Of a stretch of 64,000 bases of DNA, positions 1-8,395 are shown piece by piece. The stretch is taken from the NCBI RefSeq assembly GCF_014243345.1, contig NZ_JACLZF010000002.1, positions 1,240,001-1,304,000 of the forward strand, in the 5' to 3' direction. Both the position numbers and the translations under genes were made by a program. The first letter of the stretch is position 1, and each line of letters begins with the position of its first letter. Origin of the DNA: Robiginitalea sp. SC105 (lineage in GTDB: Bacteria > Bacteroidota > Bacteroidia > Flavobacteriales > Flavobacteriaceae). Under the pieces are notes generated by a model. It did not search any database. It had not been told where the DNA came from and worked only from the letters and a program-made list of their open reading frames with translations.

Positions 1-2772
1 GACAGCCCCGACGTGCAGCAGGAAGTAATCGATGTCATGGATTTCTGGTGTGAACTCGGCGTGGATGGTTTCCGGCTGGATGCCGTACCCTACCTCTTCG
101 AGCGGGAAGGCACCAATTGCGAAAACCTGCCGGAGACCCATGCCTTCCTTAAAAAACTTCGCGCCCACATCGACAGCAAGTACGACAACAAGCTCTTCCT
201 GGCCGAAGCCAATATGTGGCCGGAAGACAGTGCGGCTTATTTTGGCGATGCCGACGAATGCCACATGAACTACCATTTTCCTATCATGCCCCGCATGTTC
301 ATGGCGTTGAAAATGGAGGACCGCTACCCCATCATCGACATCATCGACCAGACCCCGGACATCCCCCCTACCTGCCAATGGGCCATCTTCCTTCGCAACC
401 ATGACGAACTGACCCTCGAAATGGTGACCGATGAGGAACGCGACTATATGTATAAGGTATATACCAAAGACCCCCAGGCCAAAATCAATGTCGGGATCCG
501 CCACCGCCTGGCCCCCTTGCTGGAAAACAACCGCAACAAGATCGAGTTGATGAATGTCCTGCTATTCTCCCTGCCCGGTACGCCGGTGATCTATTACGGG
601 GATGAAATCGGGATGGGGGATAATTTTTACCTTGGAGACCGGGACGGGGTCCGCACCCCCATGCAGTGGACCGGTGACCGCAACGCAGGCTTTTCCACGG
701 CCAACCCGCACAAACTCTACCTCCCTACCATCATAGACCCTGAATACAAATACGAAGCTGTCAATGTAGAGTCCCAGCAGATCAACAGTTCCTCCCTCCT
801 TTGGTGGATGAAGCGCATCATCGGGATGCGGAAGCGGTTCAAGGCTTTTGGCCGGGGAAACATCCAGTTCCTGGCTCCGGCCAATGCCAAGATCATCGCC
901 TTCACCAGGACGTATGAAGACGAACGGATCCTGGTGCTTTGCAACCTTTCCCGCTTTGCCCAGGCAGCAGACCTCGAACTGGATGAACTGGAGGGGTATA
1001 CGCCTGTGGAGGTTTTCAGCCGGAACCGGTTTCCACGCATCGGGAAAGACCCCTACCTCTTTACCATGGCGCCTTATGGGTATTACTGGTTGTCCCTGGA
1101 GAAAGACGAGCGCCCGGCAGAAACCGGCCCGTTGCCCGTATTGAAGGCGACCAACTGGCAAAGTCTCCTGTCCAAGCCCAATAAGAAGAAACTCGAGGAC
1201 CAGGTGCTTCCCCGCTACCTGGACCGGGTCGAATGGTATGCGGGCCGGAACCGAATCCGTCAAAGCCTGGAAATTCGCTATACGGCGCCGCTTCCCTTAA
1301 GCGACCTGCCCAGCCGCTGGTTGGTGGTGGAGACGGGGTACAATGATGGCTTGCCGGAACACTACCAATTGCTTGTGGCCTGGATACCAGAAGCCCGGGC
1401 AGAAGCTATCCGGGACCTTCCGGAATCCGCTATCCTGGCGGAGATGGACCTGGGTTCCGAACCCGGTATCCTGTTTGACGCGATCTATGAAGAGCGTTTC
1501 CGTACGGCCCTGCTGCATTGGGTCCGTCAGGGGAAACGATTTGAAACCTCCGGTGGTGAGCTGCAGTTCAGCAGGGGCAAGCGGGCATTTCCGTCCCTGG
1601 ACAAAGTGCTCAAATCGCGCATTCTGCCTTCGGGCCAGACATTCAGCTCCCTCGAATATGAGGACCGTTTCCACCTGAAACTCTACAGGCGCCTGGACGA
1701 TACCCTCAACCCGGACCTGGAGCTCGCCCGTTTTCTCTCTGAAGAAACGGATTATGAAAATGTGCCGGATTACCTGGGGGCCGTCACCTTTTCCGCAGAA
1801 GGCCGCAGGACGCTCGCCCTCGGACTCGCCCAGCAACTGGAACCGGGACAGGGTACGGCATGGGAGTACACGCGGGATGCCTTTCAAATGTTTTTTGAAC
1901 GCGCCCTTGCGGTAAGCGAAGAAACCCGTTTGAAGGCCCCGAAAGGCTCCCTGACGGACCCCCTGGGGTATGAAGACCTTCCCGAATTGCTGAAAGACCT
2001 GATGGGAAGTGCGCTTCCCGAGCGGATAGTCCAACTGGGGGAACGTACTGCAGGCCTCCACCGCGCGCTGGCGTCCCGTCCGGGACAGGCCGGTTTTGAG
2101 CACGAAGACTTTTCCCTCCACTACCAGCGATCCGTGTACTCCTCCCTGCAGGGGCTTACCCGGAACTCCTTTGACCGCCTTCGCAAATCCCTGCGGACCC
2201 TCCCCGAACCCATACAGGACGAGGCCCGGGAGATCCTCGGATTAAAAAACGAGGTGCTCCAGTGTTTCAAACGGATTTTTGCACACAAGATGGAGGCCCT
2301 GAAGATCCGTACGCATGGGGATTTCCACCTGGACCAGGTAGTGTGGACGGGGCGGGACTTCCTGATTCGGAATTTTGAGGGGGAGCCCATGCGTCCTTTC
2401 AGCGAAAGGCGGCTCAAGCGTTCCCCCCTACGGGATGTGGCAGCAATGATACGTTCCCTGCACTACGCCGTATACGGAGCGCTGCTGGAAAGCGACCTGT
2501 TGGGCGGGGAGCGGAACGAATCCCAGGAGTTCTGGGCAAGGACCTGGAACCAGGCCAGTACACGCCTTTACCTCAGCGGGTACCTGCAGGCCCTGGATGG
2601 CCCCGGTTTTATCCCCCGGGATAAAAAGGACTACAGGATCCTGTTGGAAACTTTCCTCCTGGAAAAGGCGGTATACGAACTGGGATATGAGCTGGAACAC
2701 CGGCCGGAATGGGTGCTGATCCCACTGAGGGGAATTCGGGAAATCCTCGAGGAATCCGGCTTTATCAAATAA
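1..2772 (+). CDS. treS: Trehalose synthase-maltokinase fusion (5' end outside window)
   Basis: The frame is open from base 1, so the N-terminus of the GH13 domain lies outside. The first part is a trehalose synthase (maltose-trehalose interconversion, GH13). DGFRLDAVPYLF holds the nucleophile Asp at about nt 64-99, LFLAEANMWPED holds the acid/base Glu, and RNHDELTLEM holds the third carboxylate. The C-terminal ~450 residues resemble maltokinase (Mak/Pep2), which makes maltose-1-phosphate for GlgE glucan synthesis. HGDFHLDQV (from nt 2314) matches the kinase HGDxHxxQ catalytic loop, and NFEGEP (nt 2371) sits where maltokinases have DFEGEP. That Asp normally binds metal, so Asn there is odd and may weaken kinase activity. 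The family assignment is firm; the activity of the kinase half is uncertain. Confidence 0.93.
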   Translation, partial: DSPDVQQEVIDVMDFWCELGVDGFRLDAVPYLFEREGTNCENLPETHAFLKKLRAHIDSKYDNKLFLAEANMWPEDSAAYFGDADECHMNYHFPIMPRMFMALKMEDRYPIIDIIDQTPDIPPTCQWAIFLRNHDELTLEMVTDEERDYMYKVYTKDPQAKINVGIRHRLAPLLENNRNKIELMNVLLFSLPGTPVIYYGDEIGMGDNFYLGDRDGVRTPMQWTGDRNAGFSTANPHKLYLPTIIDPEYKYEAVNVESQQINSSSLLWWMKRIIGMRKRFKAFGRGNIQFLAPANAKIIAFTRTYEDERILVLCNLSRFAQAADLELDELEGYTPVEVFSRNRFPRIGKDPYLFTMAPYGYYWLSLEKDERPAETGPLPVLKATNWQSLLSKPNKKKLEDQVLPRYLDRVEWYAGRNRIRQSLEIRYTAPLPLSDLPSRWLVVETGYNDGLPEHYQLLVAWIPEARAEAIRDLPESAILAEMDLGSEPGILFDAIYEERFRTALLHWVRQGKRFETSGGELQFSRGKRAFPSLDKVLKSRILPSGQTFSSLEYEDRFHLKLYRRLDDTLNPDLELARFLSEETDYENVPDYLGAVTFSAEGRRTLALGLAQQLEPGQGTAWEYTRDAFQMFFERALAVSEETRLKAPKGSLTDPLGYEDLPELLKDLMGSALPERIVQLGERTAGLHRALASRPGQAGFEHEDFSLHYQRSVYSSLQGLTRNSFDRLRKSLRTLPEPIQDEAREILGLKNEVLQCFKRIFAHKMEALKIRTHGDFHLDQVVWTGRDFLIRNFEGEPMRPFSERRLKRSPLRDVAAMIRSLHYAVYGALLESDLLGGERNESQEFWARTWNQASTRLYLSGYLQALDGPGFIPRDKKDYRILLETFLLEKAVYELGYELEHRPEWVLIPLRGIREILEESGFIK

Positions 2773-2829
2773 GGGAAGCTGGCCCTTCCGGGCTTACGCG
2801 GATCCAGGCCAGCAGAAGAAATGAATGCT

Positions 2830-3885
2830 TTATTCCTTCAGGGACTTCATGTCAATCACAAAGCGGTACTTAACGTCCGAATCGACGACCCGCTCGTAGG
2901 CCGTGTTGATTTCCTGCATATCGATGAGTTCGATATCGGAGGTGATATTGTGTTCTCCGCAGAAATCCAGCATTTCCTGTGTTTCCGCAATGCCTCCGAT
3001 CAGGGATCCCGCAACCCGTTTGCGTCCCATGATGAGGCCGCCCCCGTGAAAGGGCTTCAAGGGCTCGACCGCTCCTACCAATACCATGGTGCCGTCAATT
3101 TTCAACAGTTGTATGTACGGATCCATTTCGTGGCCTACCGGGATGGTATTCAGGATGAAATCGAAGGAACCGACCTGTGCTTCCATGGCTTCCTGGTCGG
3201 TTGACAACAAGACCTCATGGGCGCCCAGGGATTTACCGTCTCCCGCCTTATCGGGAGAACGGGTAATCATTACCACATGTGCCCCGAGGGCGTTGGCAAA
3301 CTTGATTCCCATATGCCCCAGCCCGCCAAGGCCCACGACCCCTACCTTGTCCCCTTTTCCCACCTTCCAGTGGCTCAGGGGCGACCAGGTGGTGATCCCG
3401 GCACATAACAGCGGAGCAGTCGCTTTTTCGTCGAGGTTTTCCGGGATGCGAAGCACAAAGTCCTGCTGCACCGTTATCAGGGTGGTATAGCCCCCATACG
3501 TTCGCCCTCCAAGATGGGGGTCCGGGCTGTTATAGGTAAAGGTTGCCCCCTTCTGGCAGAATTGCTCCAGGTCCTTGTTGCAGGAATCGCATTCCTGGCA
3601 GGAATCCACCATGCATCCCACCCCAACGCGGTCACCTTTTGAAAAACGCGTAACCTCCGAACCGGTTTCCAGCACCCTGCCGATGATCTCATGGCCGGGT
3701 ATAACCGGATACACCGAATTTTTCCAATCGTTTCGCACAGTGTGGATATCGCTGTGGCAGACCCCGCAATAAGTGATCTCGATAAGAACGTCCCGGGGTC
3801 CCGGATTCCGGCGTTCAATGGTCATGGGTTCAAGGTCCGCATCTGCGGCTTGGGCCCCGTAGGCTTTGGCCTGTTTGGTTTGCAT
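2830..3885 (-). CDS. Zinc-dependent alcohol dehydrogenase, YahK/cinnamyl-alcohol type
   Basis: A 351-residue medium-chain dehydrogenase that probably reduces aldehydes with NADPH in the cytosol. Catalytic zinc ligands are visible in CGVCHSD (Cys40) and GHE (residues 64-66). The structural-zinc lobe has cysteines at 96, 99, 102 and 110 (CxxCxxCx7C). The Rossmann fold carries GLGGLGHMG. Full length for the family. Its 3' end faces the trehalose synthase gene, and it lies 10 bp downstream of the OsmC gene on the same strand, so the two are probably co-transcribed as a small aldehyde/peroxide detoxification unit (inference). The natural substrate cannot be told from sequence. Confidence 0.93.
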   Translation of the reverse strand: MQTKQAKAYGAQAADADLEPMTIERRNPGPRDVLIEITYCGVCHSDIHTVRNDWKNSVYPVIPGHEIIGRVLETGSEVTRFSKGDRVGVGCMVDSCQECDSCNKDLEQFCQKGATFTYNSPDPHLGGRTYGGYTTLITVQQDFVLRIPENLDEKATAPLLCAGITTWSPLSHWKVGKGDKVGVVGLGGLGHMGIKFANALGAHVVMITRSPDKAGDGKSLGAHEVLLSTDQEAMEAQVGSFDFILNTIPVGHEMDPYIQLLKIDGTMVLVGAVEPLKPFHGGGLIMGRKRVAGSLIGGIAETQEMLDFCGEHNITSDIELIDMQEINTAYERVVDSDVKYRFVIDMKSLKE

Positions 3886-3895
3886 AAAATGGGTT

Positions 3896-4315
3896 TTATT
3901 GGATGAGCTGCGCGTCCAGGGTGATTTCCGTGTCGAGGAGCTTGGAAATAGGACAGACTTCCTTGGCTTTTTGGGCTGTTTTTTTGAAGTCTGCCGGATC
4001 CATTCCAGGCACTTTCCCTTTCAGGTTAAGTTGGATATGGGTAATTGCCCCGTCCTCGAATTTTACCTCTGCCGAAACATCCAGGCTATCCGGGGTGTGG
4101 CCTTCTTCCCCGATCAGGAAACTGAGCTGCATGGCAAAACACCCAGCAAGGGCTGCTCCAACCAGTTCCTCCGGGTTGGTCCCCTTGGCATCTGTAAACC
4201 GGGTATTGAATGAATACGGGGTGCTGTCAAGTACCCCGCTGGCACTGCTAAGGGTGCCGCTGCCTTCTTTGCCGCTACCCTTCCAGAGGGCACTTGCTTT
4301 TCTTGTAAATTTCAT
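3896..4315 (-). CDS. OsmC-family peroxiredoxin
   Basis: A 139-residue OsmC/Ohr-fold protein, a thiol peroxidase that reduces organic hydroperoxides. The two redox cysteines expected for the family are Cys59 (in AGCFAMQLS) and Cys121 (in KEVCPISK). The length is typical of the OsmC branch rather than Ohr, and the TNPEELVGAALAGC stretch is characteristic of OsmC. It is the first gene of a likely two-gene unit with the alcohol dehydrogenase. A 315-bp divergent region separates it from the fasciclin lipoprotein. Confidence 0.92.
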   Translation of the reverse strand: MKFTRKASALWKGSGKEGSGTLSSASGVLDSTPYSFNTRFTDAKGTNPEELVGAALAGCFAMQLSFLIGEEGHTPDSLDVSAEVKFEDGAITHIQLNLKGKVPGMDPADFKKTAQKAKEVCPISKLLDTEITLDAQLIQ

Positions 4316-4630
4316 AATAGCTTCTTTTTATCTTTTAAACATCGGTTACTTTAAAATAGGAAGATCCACCAAGATATAAAAACAACCTCCGGAAAAGAAC
4401 CCTGTACACTGTTTGGTATCTCCTCAGGGTGGATAAGGCACAATATAGGGGAATCCGAATCCGGAAGGATGCCCTCCTAATACCCCAGTTGTGCAAACCT
4501 TTTGTGACTCTTTGTGAGTTTTTCTTATATGTTTAACAAATATATGCAAAGTTTAAACATTTCTTATGATACTGGTGGGTATCGTATAGGTATCTTTAAT
4601 CATTATTATAAATCAAAAAAGAAATTGTAA
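4316..4630. other. Divergent intergenic region, osmC / fasciclin
   Basis: 315 bp with no convincing ORF, AT-richer than its neighbours. It must hold promoters for both flanking genes. On the + strand TATCTTTA (4591-4598) differs at one position from the TAnnTTTG -7 box and would give a leader of roughly 25 nt for the fasciclin gene. A short direct repeat, TTTGTGA, occurs twice near 4500-4520, and GGTATC occurs twice near 4577-4593. No hairpin terminator was seen. Confidence 0.4.
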
Positions 4631-5260
4631 ATGAACACTATGAAAACCACCTTTACCCTTTTGACCGCCGGAATCCTGATGTTTTCCTGCGGACAGGAAA
4701 AAAAGAATGACACCGATGTAGCCACGGATATGGCAGCTAACACAGAAATGTCGGCCGCCGCTGAGTCTGCCGAAAAAAGCTCCTGGGATTCGGAAGCTTC
4801 CAAAACAGAGGCAGATCCGACTATCGTGGAAATTGCCACCGGCAATGAGCAATTTTCGACCCTGGTAACTGCACTCGGAGCGGCTGAATTGGTGGGAACA
4901 CTGAGCAGTGAAGGACCTTTCACCGTATTTGCTCCCACAAATGCCGCATTTGAAAAGTTGCCAGCCGGAACTGTTGAAGCATTGCTGAAAAAGGAAAACG
5001 CCGCAAAGCTGACCAAGGTACTAACCTATCACGTGGTAGCCGGTGAATACAAAGCGGAAGCCGTGATCAAGGCCATCAACGACAACAACAATGCCTTCCC
5101 CGTTAAGACCGTAGAAGGGACTGTCCTGACACTGAGCCTGAAAGATGGCAATGTGATGCTGACGGATGCAGCCGGCAACATGAGCACGGTAATCCAGCCC
5201 GATGTGGACGCCTCCAACGGGGTAATCCACGTAATTGATTCCGTGGTAATGCCAGAATAA
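4631..5260 (+). CDS. Fasciclin-domain lipoprotein
   Basis: A 209-residue surface lipoprotein. The signal peptide ends in a lipobox (ILMFSC, Cys20) and is followed by a low-complexity acidic/Ala linker. One fasciclin (FAS1) domain covers residues ~75-207 with the typical FTVFAPTNAAFEKLP and YHVVAGEY blocks and the GVIHVIDSVVMP ending. FAS1 domains mediate adhesion or matrix contact, but the partner here is unknown. A second ATG three codons in could be the true start. The gene stands alone and ends in a strong terminator. Confidence 0.9.
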   Translation: MNTMKTTFTLLTAGILMFSCGQEKKNDTDVATDMAANTEMSAAAESAEKSSWDSEASKTEADPTIVEIATGNEQFSTLVTALGAAELVGTLSSEGPFTVFAPTNAAFEKLPAGTVEALLKKENAAKLTKVLTYHVVAGEYKAEAVIKAINDNNNAFPVKTVEGTVLTLSLKDGNVMLTDAAGNMSTVIQPDVDASNGVIHVIDSVVMPE

Positions 5261-5281
5261 GTTTCATCGCTTAAAAGAAAA

Positions 5282-5309
5282 ACCGCCCGAAATCGGGCGG
5301 TTTTTTTTT
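5282..5309 (+). terminator. Intrinsic terminator after fasciclin gene
   Basis: ACCGCCCG-AAAT-CGGGCGGT hairpin followed by nine T residues, 21 bp after the fasciclin stop codon. The A residues on the 5' flank are too few for efficient use in the other direction. Confidence 0.9.
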
Positions 5310-5318
5310 GGGTTTATG

Positions 5319-5366
5319 TCAGGGATCGGACTTCTCAGGGATCAGACTTCTCAGGGATCAGACTTC
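5319..5366. repeat. Three tandem copies of a 16-bp unit
   Basis: TCAGGGATCAGACTTC is present three times head to tail; the first copy has one change (G for A in the middle). The last copy contains the stop codon of the small minus-strand gene that ends at 5358, so the gene's 3' end lies inside the array. The exact 16-bp period suggests recent slippage or duplication. Confidence 0.9.
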
Positions 5367-5585
5367 GATGCGCCCCTGCAGGCGTTTCTCCACCTTTCGC
5401 TTGATGGCGGTAAGGCTTTTCATTACTTCCATCAAGTGTTGATCTCGCGTTTTCTTATAAACTTCATTGATATCGAGAATGAGTTTTTTAAGATCCCGGG
5501 AAGCCTGCACCCGATCGCTGGTCGTAATACGCGACCATTTGCGATTCTCGAATTCAGAGGCTTTTTGGAGTAATTCGGTAGTCAT
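5358..5585 (-). CDS. Small basic hypothetical protein, 75 aa
   Basis: A 75-residue, strongly charged, probably all-helical cytosolic protein. Basic and acidic residues alternate (RKWSRITTSDRVQASRDLKKLI... KRKVEKRLQGR), giving a coiled-coil look. It has no signal peptide and no cysteine. I do not recognise a family. An ATG start, a clean frame and codon use like the neighbours support a real gene. Its last codons lie in the 16-bp tandem repeat. It may bind nucleic acid or a protein partner, but nothing in the context shows a role. Confidence 0.6.
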   Translation of the reverse strand: MTTELLQKASEFENRKWSRITTSDRVQASRDLKKLILDINEVYKKTRDQHLMEVMKSLTAIKRKVEKRLQGRIEV

Positions 5586-5720
5586 GATTCAATTGCAATT
5601 TTTATGGTTCGGGAACCCGCTGATTTCTGCAGTGATTCCTCATACAGTTCCTCGAATTTAATTATTCTCCCAAGACAGCTAAACACATTAACAAAAGTTT
5701 AATGTATTCGCCCTGAGGAT

Positions 5721-5741
5721 TGTAAAAGGGGACCCTTTACA
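5721..5741. repeat. Short inverted repeat between genes
   Basis: Arms TGTAAAAGGG and CCCTTTACA are complementary over nine pairs with one bulged A and only two bases between them. No T-run follows on either strand, so it reads more like an operator-type dyad than a terminator. It lies about 135 bp upstream of the 75-aa gene and 50 bp downstream of the dehydrogenase gene. Confidence 0.5.
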
Positions 5742-5790
5742 GGATTAGTCGAAGAAGGAAACCGGGCATTACAGCCGGCCCGTTTTGCGA

Positions 5791-6546
5791 TCAGTGCATA
5801 TAACTGCCGGCATTCATATCGATGGTGGTCCCTGTTGCATGGTCCATCTGACCGGAGCAGATAAAGGTTGCCAGGGGCGCTATATCCTCCGGTATGGTCA
5901 AAGCCGGAAGCGCTATTTCTTCCAGGAGGGGTTTTTCCCCTTTCTCCCGGATAAAAGTTTCAGCCATTTCGGTCCGGGTAAAACCGGGCGCGATGGTAAA
6001 TGCCTTGATATTGTATCTGCCATAGGAGCGGGCCACGGACCGGGACAGGGAAGTGAGGCCGCCCTTGGAAGCTGCGTAGGCCAGAAAGGCGTCCGTTTCG
6101 CCCCGGAAGGCTGCCCGGCTGCCGATATAGAGCAGGCGTCCGCCAGAGCGCTCCATGAAGTGATCCAGCGCCAGCTTGGTGAGGATTCCGGCTGCATCCA
6201 GGTTGACCGCCAGGGTGGTACGCCAGATTTTCCACCATTCCGCCAGATCGGATCCGGGCGGATGCGGCAGGAATACCCCGGCATTCAACACCACAGAATC
6301 CAGGTGCCCCAGTTCCTGCAGGCTCCTGTTGAACAGCTCGCTTACCTCCCTGGGTAGTTCCAGGTTGGCACCCAGTGCGACGGAGGCCGATCCCGGAAAT
6401 TCCTCCAGGAGTGCTTCGGCACCGGCCCGGTTGCGGTTGTAATGTACCACCAGCCGGGCCCCGCTGGCCATCAAATGCCTGGCGATGGCCGCCCCGATGC
6501 CCCGGGATGCCCCGGTTACCAAAATATGTTGTCCGTTGAGATCCAT
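5791..6546 (-). CDS. Short-chain dehydrogenase/reductase, FabG-like
   Basis: A classical SDR of about 251 residues, counted from the ATG that starts MDLNGQHIL. It has the cofactor motif TGASRGIG, the NAG motif (VVLNAGVF), the catalytic Ser in YIGSRAAF and YAASK, and the APGFTRTEM loop. It is a likely NAD(P)H-dependent ketoreductase; the substrate is unknown. A longer start 15 codons upstream is possible but precedes the normal beta-strand start of the fold. It is a second FabG-like gene in the window and diverges from the housekeeping fabG at 57352. Confidence 0.88.
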   Translation of the reverse strand: MDLNGQHILVTGASRGIGAAIARHLMASGARLVVHYNRNRAGAEALLEEFPGSASVALGANLELPREVSELFNRSLQELGHLDSVVLNAGVFLPHPPGSDLAEWWKIWRTTLAVNLDAAGILTKLALDHFMERSGGRLLYIGSRAAFRGETDAFLAYAASKGGLTSLSRSVARSYGRYNIKAFTIAPGFTRTEMAETFIREKGEKPLLEEIALPALTIPEDIAPLATFICSGQMDHATGTTIDMNAGSYMH

Positions 6547-6641
6547 GTTGCTCTTTAACCGGAATGTATGCAGAAACCGCCAATTATCCAATGTGATCTC
6601 CTGTTATCCAATGCGCAATCCTGGAACTGTCCCAGGAGTAT

Positions 6642-6675
6642 AAAAAAAAGAAGGAGCCGCTGCTTCAGCGGCTCC
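6642..6675 (-). terminator. Intrinsic terminator after DUF4382 lipoprotein gene
   Basis: On the minus strand a perfect 10-bp stem (GGAGCCGCTG / CAGCGGCTCC, 3-base loop) is followed by eight T residues. It lies about 30 bp downstream of the stop at 6707. Confidence 0.9.
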
Positions 6676-6706
6676 CTCAAGGACATCAAAAAAAGGAACT
6701 GAAAAC

Positions 6707-7642
6707 TTAATTTTCGGCAGGGATGGCAACCAGCTCAAAATTAACGCTGGTCCGGTTGCCGGCCACGACGGTTACTTCGGACGCTTCCGCGGCCTCATAT
6801 CCATCCAGCTCGGCCAAAACGGTATAGGTACCCGCATCCAGGCCCATGACTGCATAGGCTCCTTCGGGGTTCGTAGCCGTTGTAGTAACCACTGTACCGT
6901 CTGGGGCAATGATCGAAATTTGCACATCTTCCAGCACGGGGGCCTCCTCCGCATCGGACAGTTCTGTCACAAATCCGGAAATGGTTCCGGCAACGGACAT
7001 ATTGGAGGCCTTGATCACGGGCTTGAAATTAAATCCTGTGATACTTTCAAGCGTATTCCCTCCCTTGGCGACAAAGGAACGGCTCACGTCAAAATCGAGC
7101 AGTAAATCGGTACTCAGGCCACCCGCAACCACCAGTGAGGGCTCAATGAACACCTTGATGCCCGTCTGGCTCCCGCTGGGGACTTTCAGGTCAAAGGTGC
7201 CCCCATCGTCCTTCAGCACCACGCTGATACCTTGGACATGGACCCTTACCAGGTCGTAGGCACCCGCCGGTATATCTATATCGGCCAGGAGTTCCAGGTT
7301 GCCGTTGGTTAGCGTCAGGAGGTTCAGGTCCGTTTCCGTTTCCATCAGCGTAATAAAACCACCCTGGTTTTCCGGGGTATCCGATTCAGGGTCGCTTTCT
7401 TCGGTTCCCTCCATGGAATCCTCCATTTCGTCCATCCCGTCTCCCTCATCGGCCAGCCGGGCATCTATTTTGGTGATGGTGACATTAACCTCCGATACCA
7501 AATCATAGGGGAATGGGGCATCAGTGAGGTACACATTGAGGTGGCCTTCCCCGGCCATCCGGTCATTTTCATCAGAACACCCGGTAGCCAGCAGCAATAA
7601 AGCAGCAGCAAAAGCCAGGAATCCATTTAACTTACGTTTCAT
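6707..7642 (-). CDS. DUF4382 lipoprotein with carboxypeptidase-regulatory-like domain
   Basis: A 311-residue exported lipoprotein with lipobox LLATGCS at about Cys22. Residues ~30-205 form a DUF4382 domain (GHLNVYLTDAPFPYDLVSEVNVTI opening). A low-complexity acidic insert of Glu, Asp and Ser falls near residues 73-95. Residues ~215-305 form an Ig-like carboxypeptidase-regulatory fold (GTVVTTTATNPEGAYAVMGLDAGTY). Such proteins sit on the cell surface; the function is unknown. Single gene with its own terminator. Confidence 0.85.
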   Translation of the reverse strand: MKRKLNGFLAFAAALLLLATGCSDENDRMAGEGHLNVYLTDAPFPYDLVSEVNVTITKIDARLADEGDGMDEMEDSMEGTEESDPESDTPENQGGFITLMETETDLNLLTLTNGNLELLADIDIPAGAYDLVRVHVQGISVVLKDDGGTFDLKVPSGSQTGIKVFIEPSLVVAGGLSTDLLLDFDVSRSFVAKGGNTLESITGFNFKPVIKASNMSVAGTISGFVTELSDAEEAPVLEDVQISIIAPDGTVVTTTATNPEGAYAVMGLDAGTYTVLAELDGYEAAEASEVTVVAGNRTSVNFELVAIPAEN

Positions 7643-7846
7643 GTATTAAAAGATTTTAGGGTTCATGCAATTAAACAACAAAGAAGACAAATACCCTACC
7701 CCCTAACCGACTTTTTCGATGAACTGCACCCCCGGGGGCCGCAATCCGCAGGAAGGCGTGCTTTATCAGCCTGAAACCCGGTAGCCCGGGATTTATTAAT
7801 CGGGGAATTCGTATCCTTCAAAATCCGAAAAGCCTGCAAATTAACT

Positions 7847-8395
7847 ATGGATCACCTGATACCCGATTTCCTGGTGGTGCCTTTCCAAAAAGCACTGTCC
7901 CACTACCCGGAGCTGCATCAACTCGAAATCCGCCTGAAAATAATGCATCGCCCGGGTACCTCCACCATGTCGGCAAGGCCTACCCTCGCAACCTTACTGC
8001 TTGGGCCGCAGTCCCGTACCTATCTGATACGGGTGAGCCCGGCCGTACGGCTTGGCAATAAGCTGGAAGAACTGCCTGCCCTGCCGGAAGATGTTCTTAT
8101 CGGCTGGTTCGGGCATGAGCTCGGGCATATAAAGGACTATACCCATTGCAGCGGGATAGATATGGCGGGCTTTGGCCTGAAGTATTTACTTTCGCCCTCT
8201 TTCCGGCGGGCTGCAGAATTCCGCGCCGACTATTTTGCGGTGGAGAACGGGCTGCAGGAATATATACTCAGAACCAAGCACTATATCTTGCATGAGGCCG
8301 ATATTCCCCCCGCCTACAAAGCGCGCATCCGAAAGTACTACTGCTCCCCCGAGGAGATCGAGGCCCTGGTTCAGGAATTGGCCGGGGAGGCCTGA
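7847..8395 (+). CDS. HELGH-motif metallopeptidase-like protein
   Basis: A 182-residue protein with no signal peptide or membrane span. HELGH at residues 90-94 is a zincin HExxH motif. About 30 residues on, AAEFRADYFAVE supplies an Glu/Asp third-ligand candidate (E124, D128), the arrangement of M48-like gluzincins. It is much shorter than HtpX or Ste24 and lacks their membrane segments, so it may be a minimal cytosolic zincin or a regulatory derivative. Its last 25 bp overlap the end of the convergent GH3 gene. Confidence 0.7.
   Translation: MDHLIPDFLVVPFQKALSHYPELHQLEIRLKIMHRPGTSTMSARPTLATLLLGPQSRTYLIRVSPAVRLGNKLEELPALPEDVLIGWFGHELGHIKDYTHCSGIDMAGFGLKYLLSPSFRRAAEFRADYFAVENGLQEYILRTKHYILHEADIPPAYKARIRKYYCSPEEIEALVQELAGEA

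Noticed and set aside
5741-5790. Possible terminator after the SDR gene (CGGGC...GCCCG)
   Set aside because: A five-pair stem with a ten-base loop and only three T residues is too weak to call.
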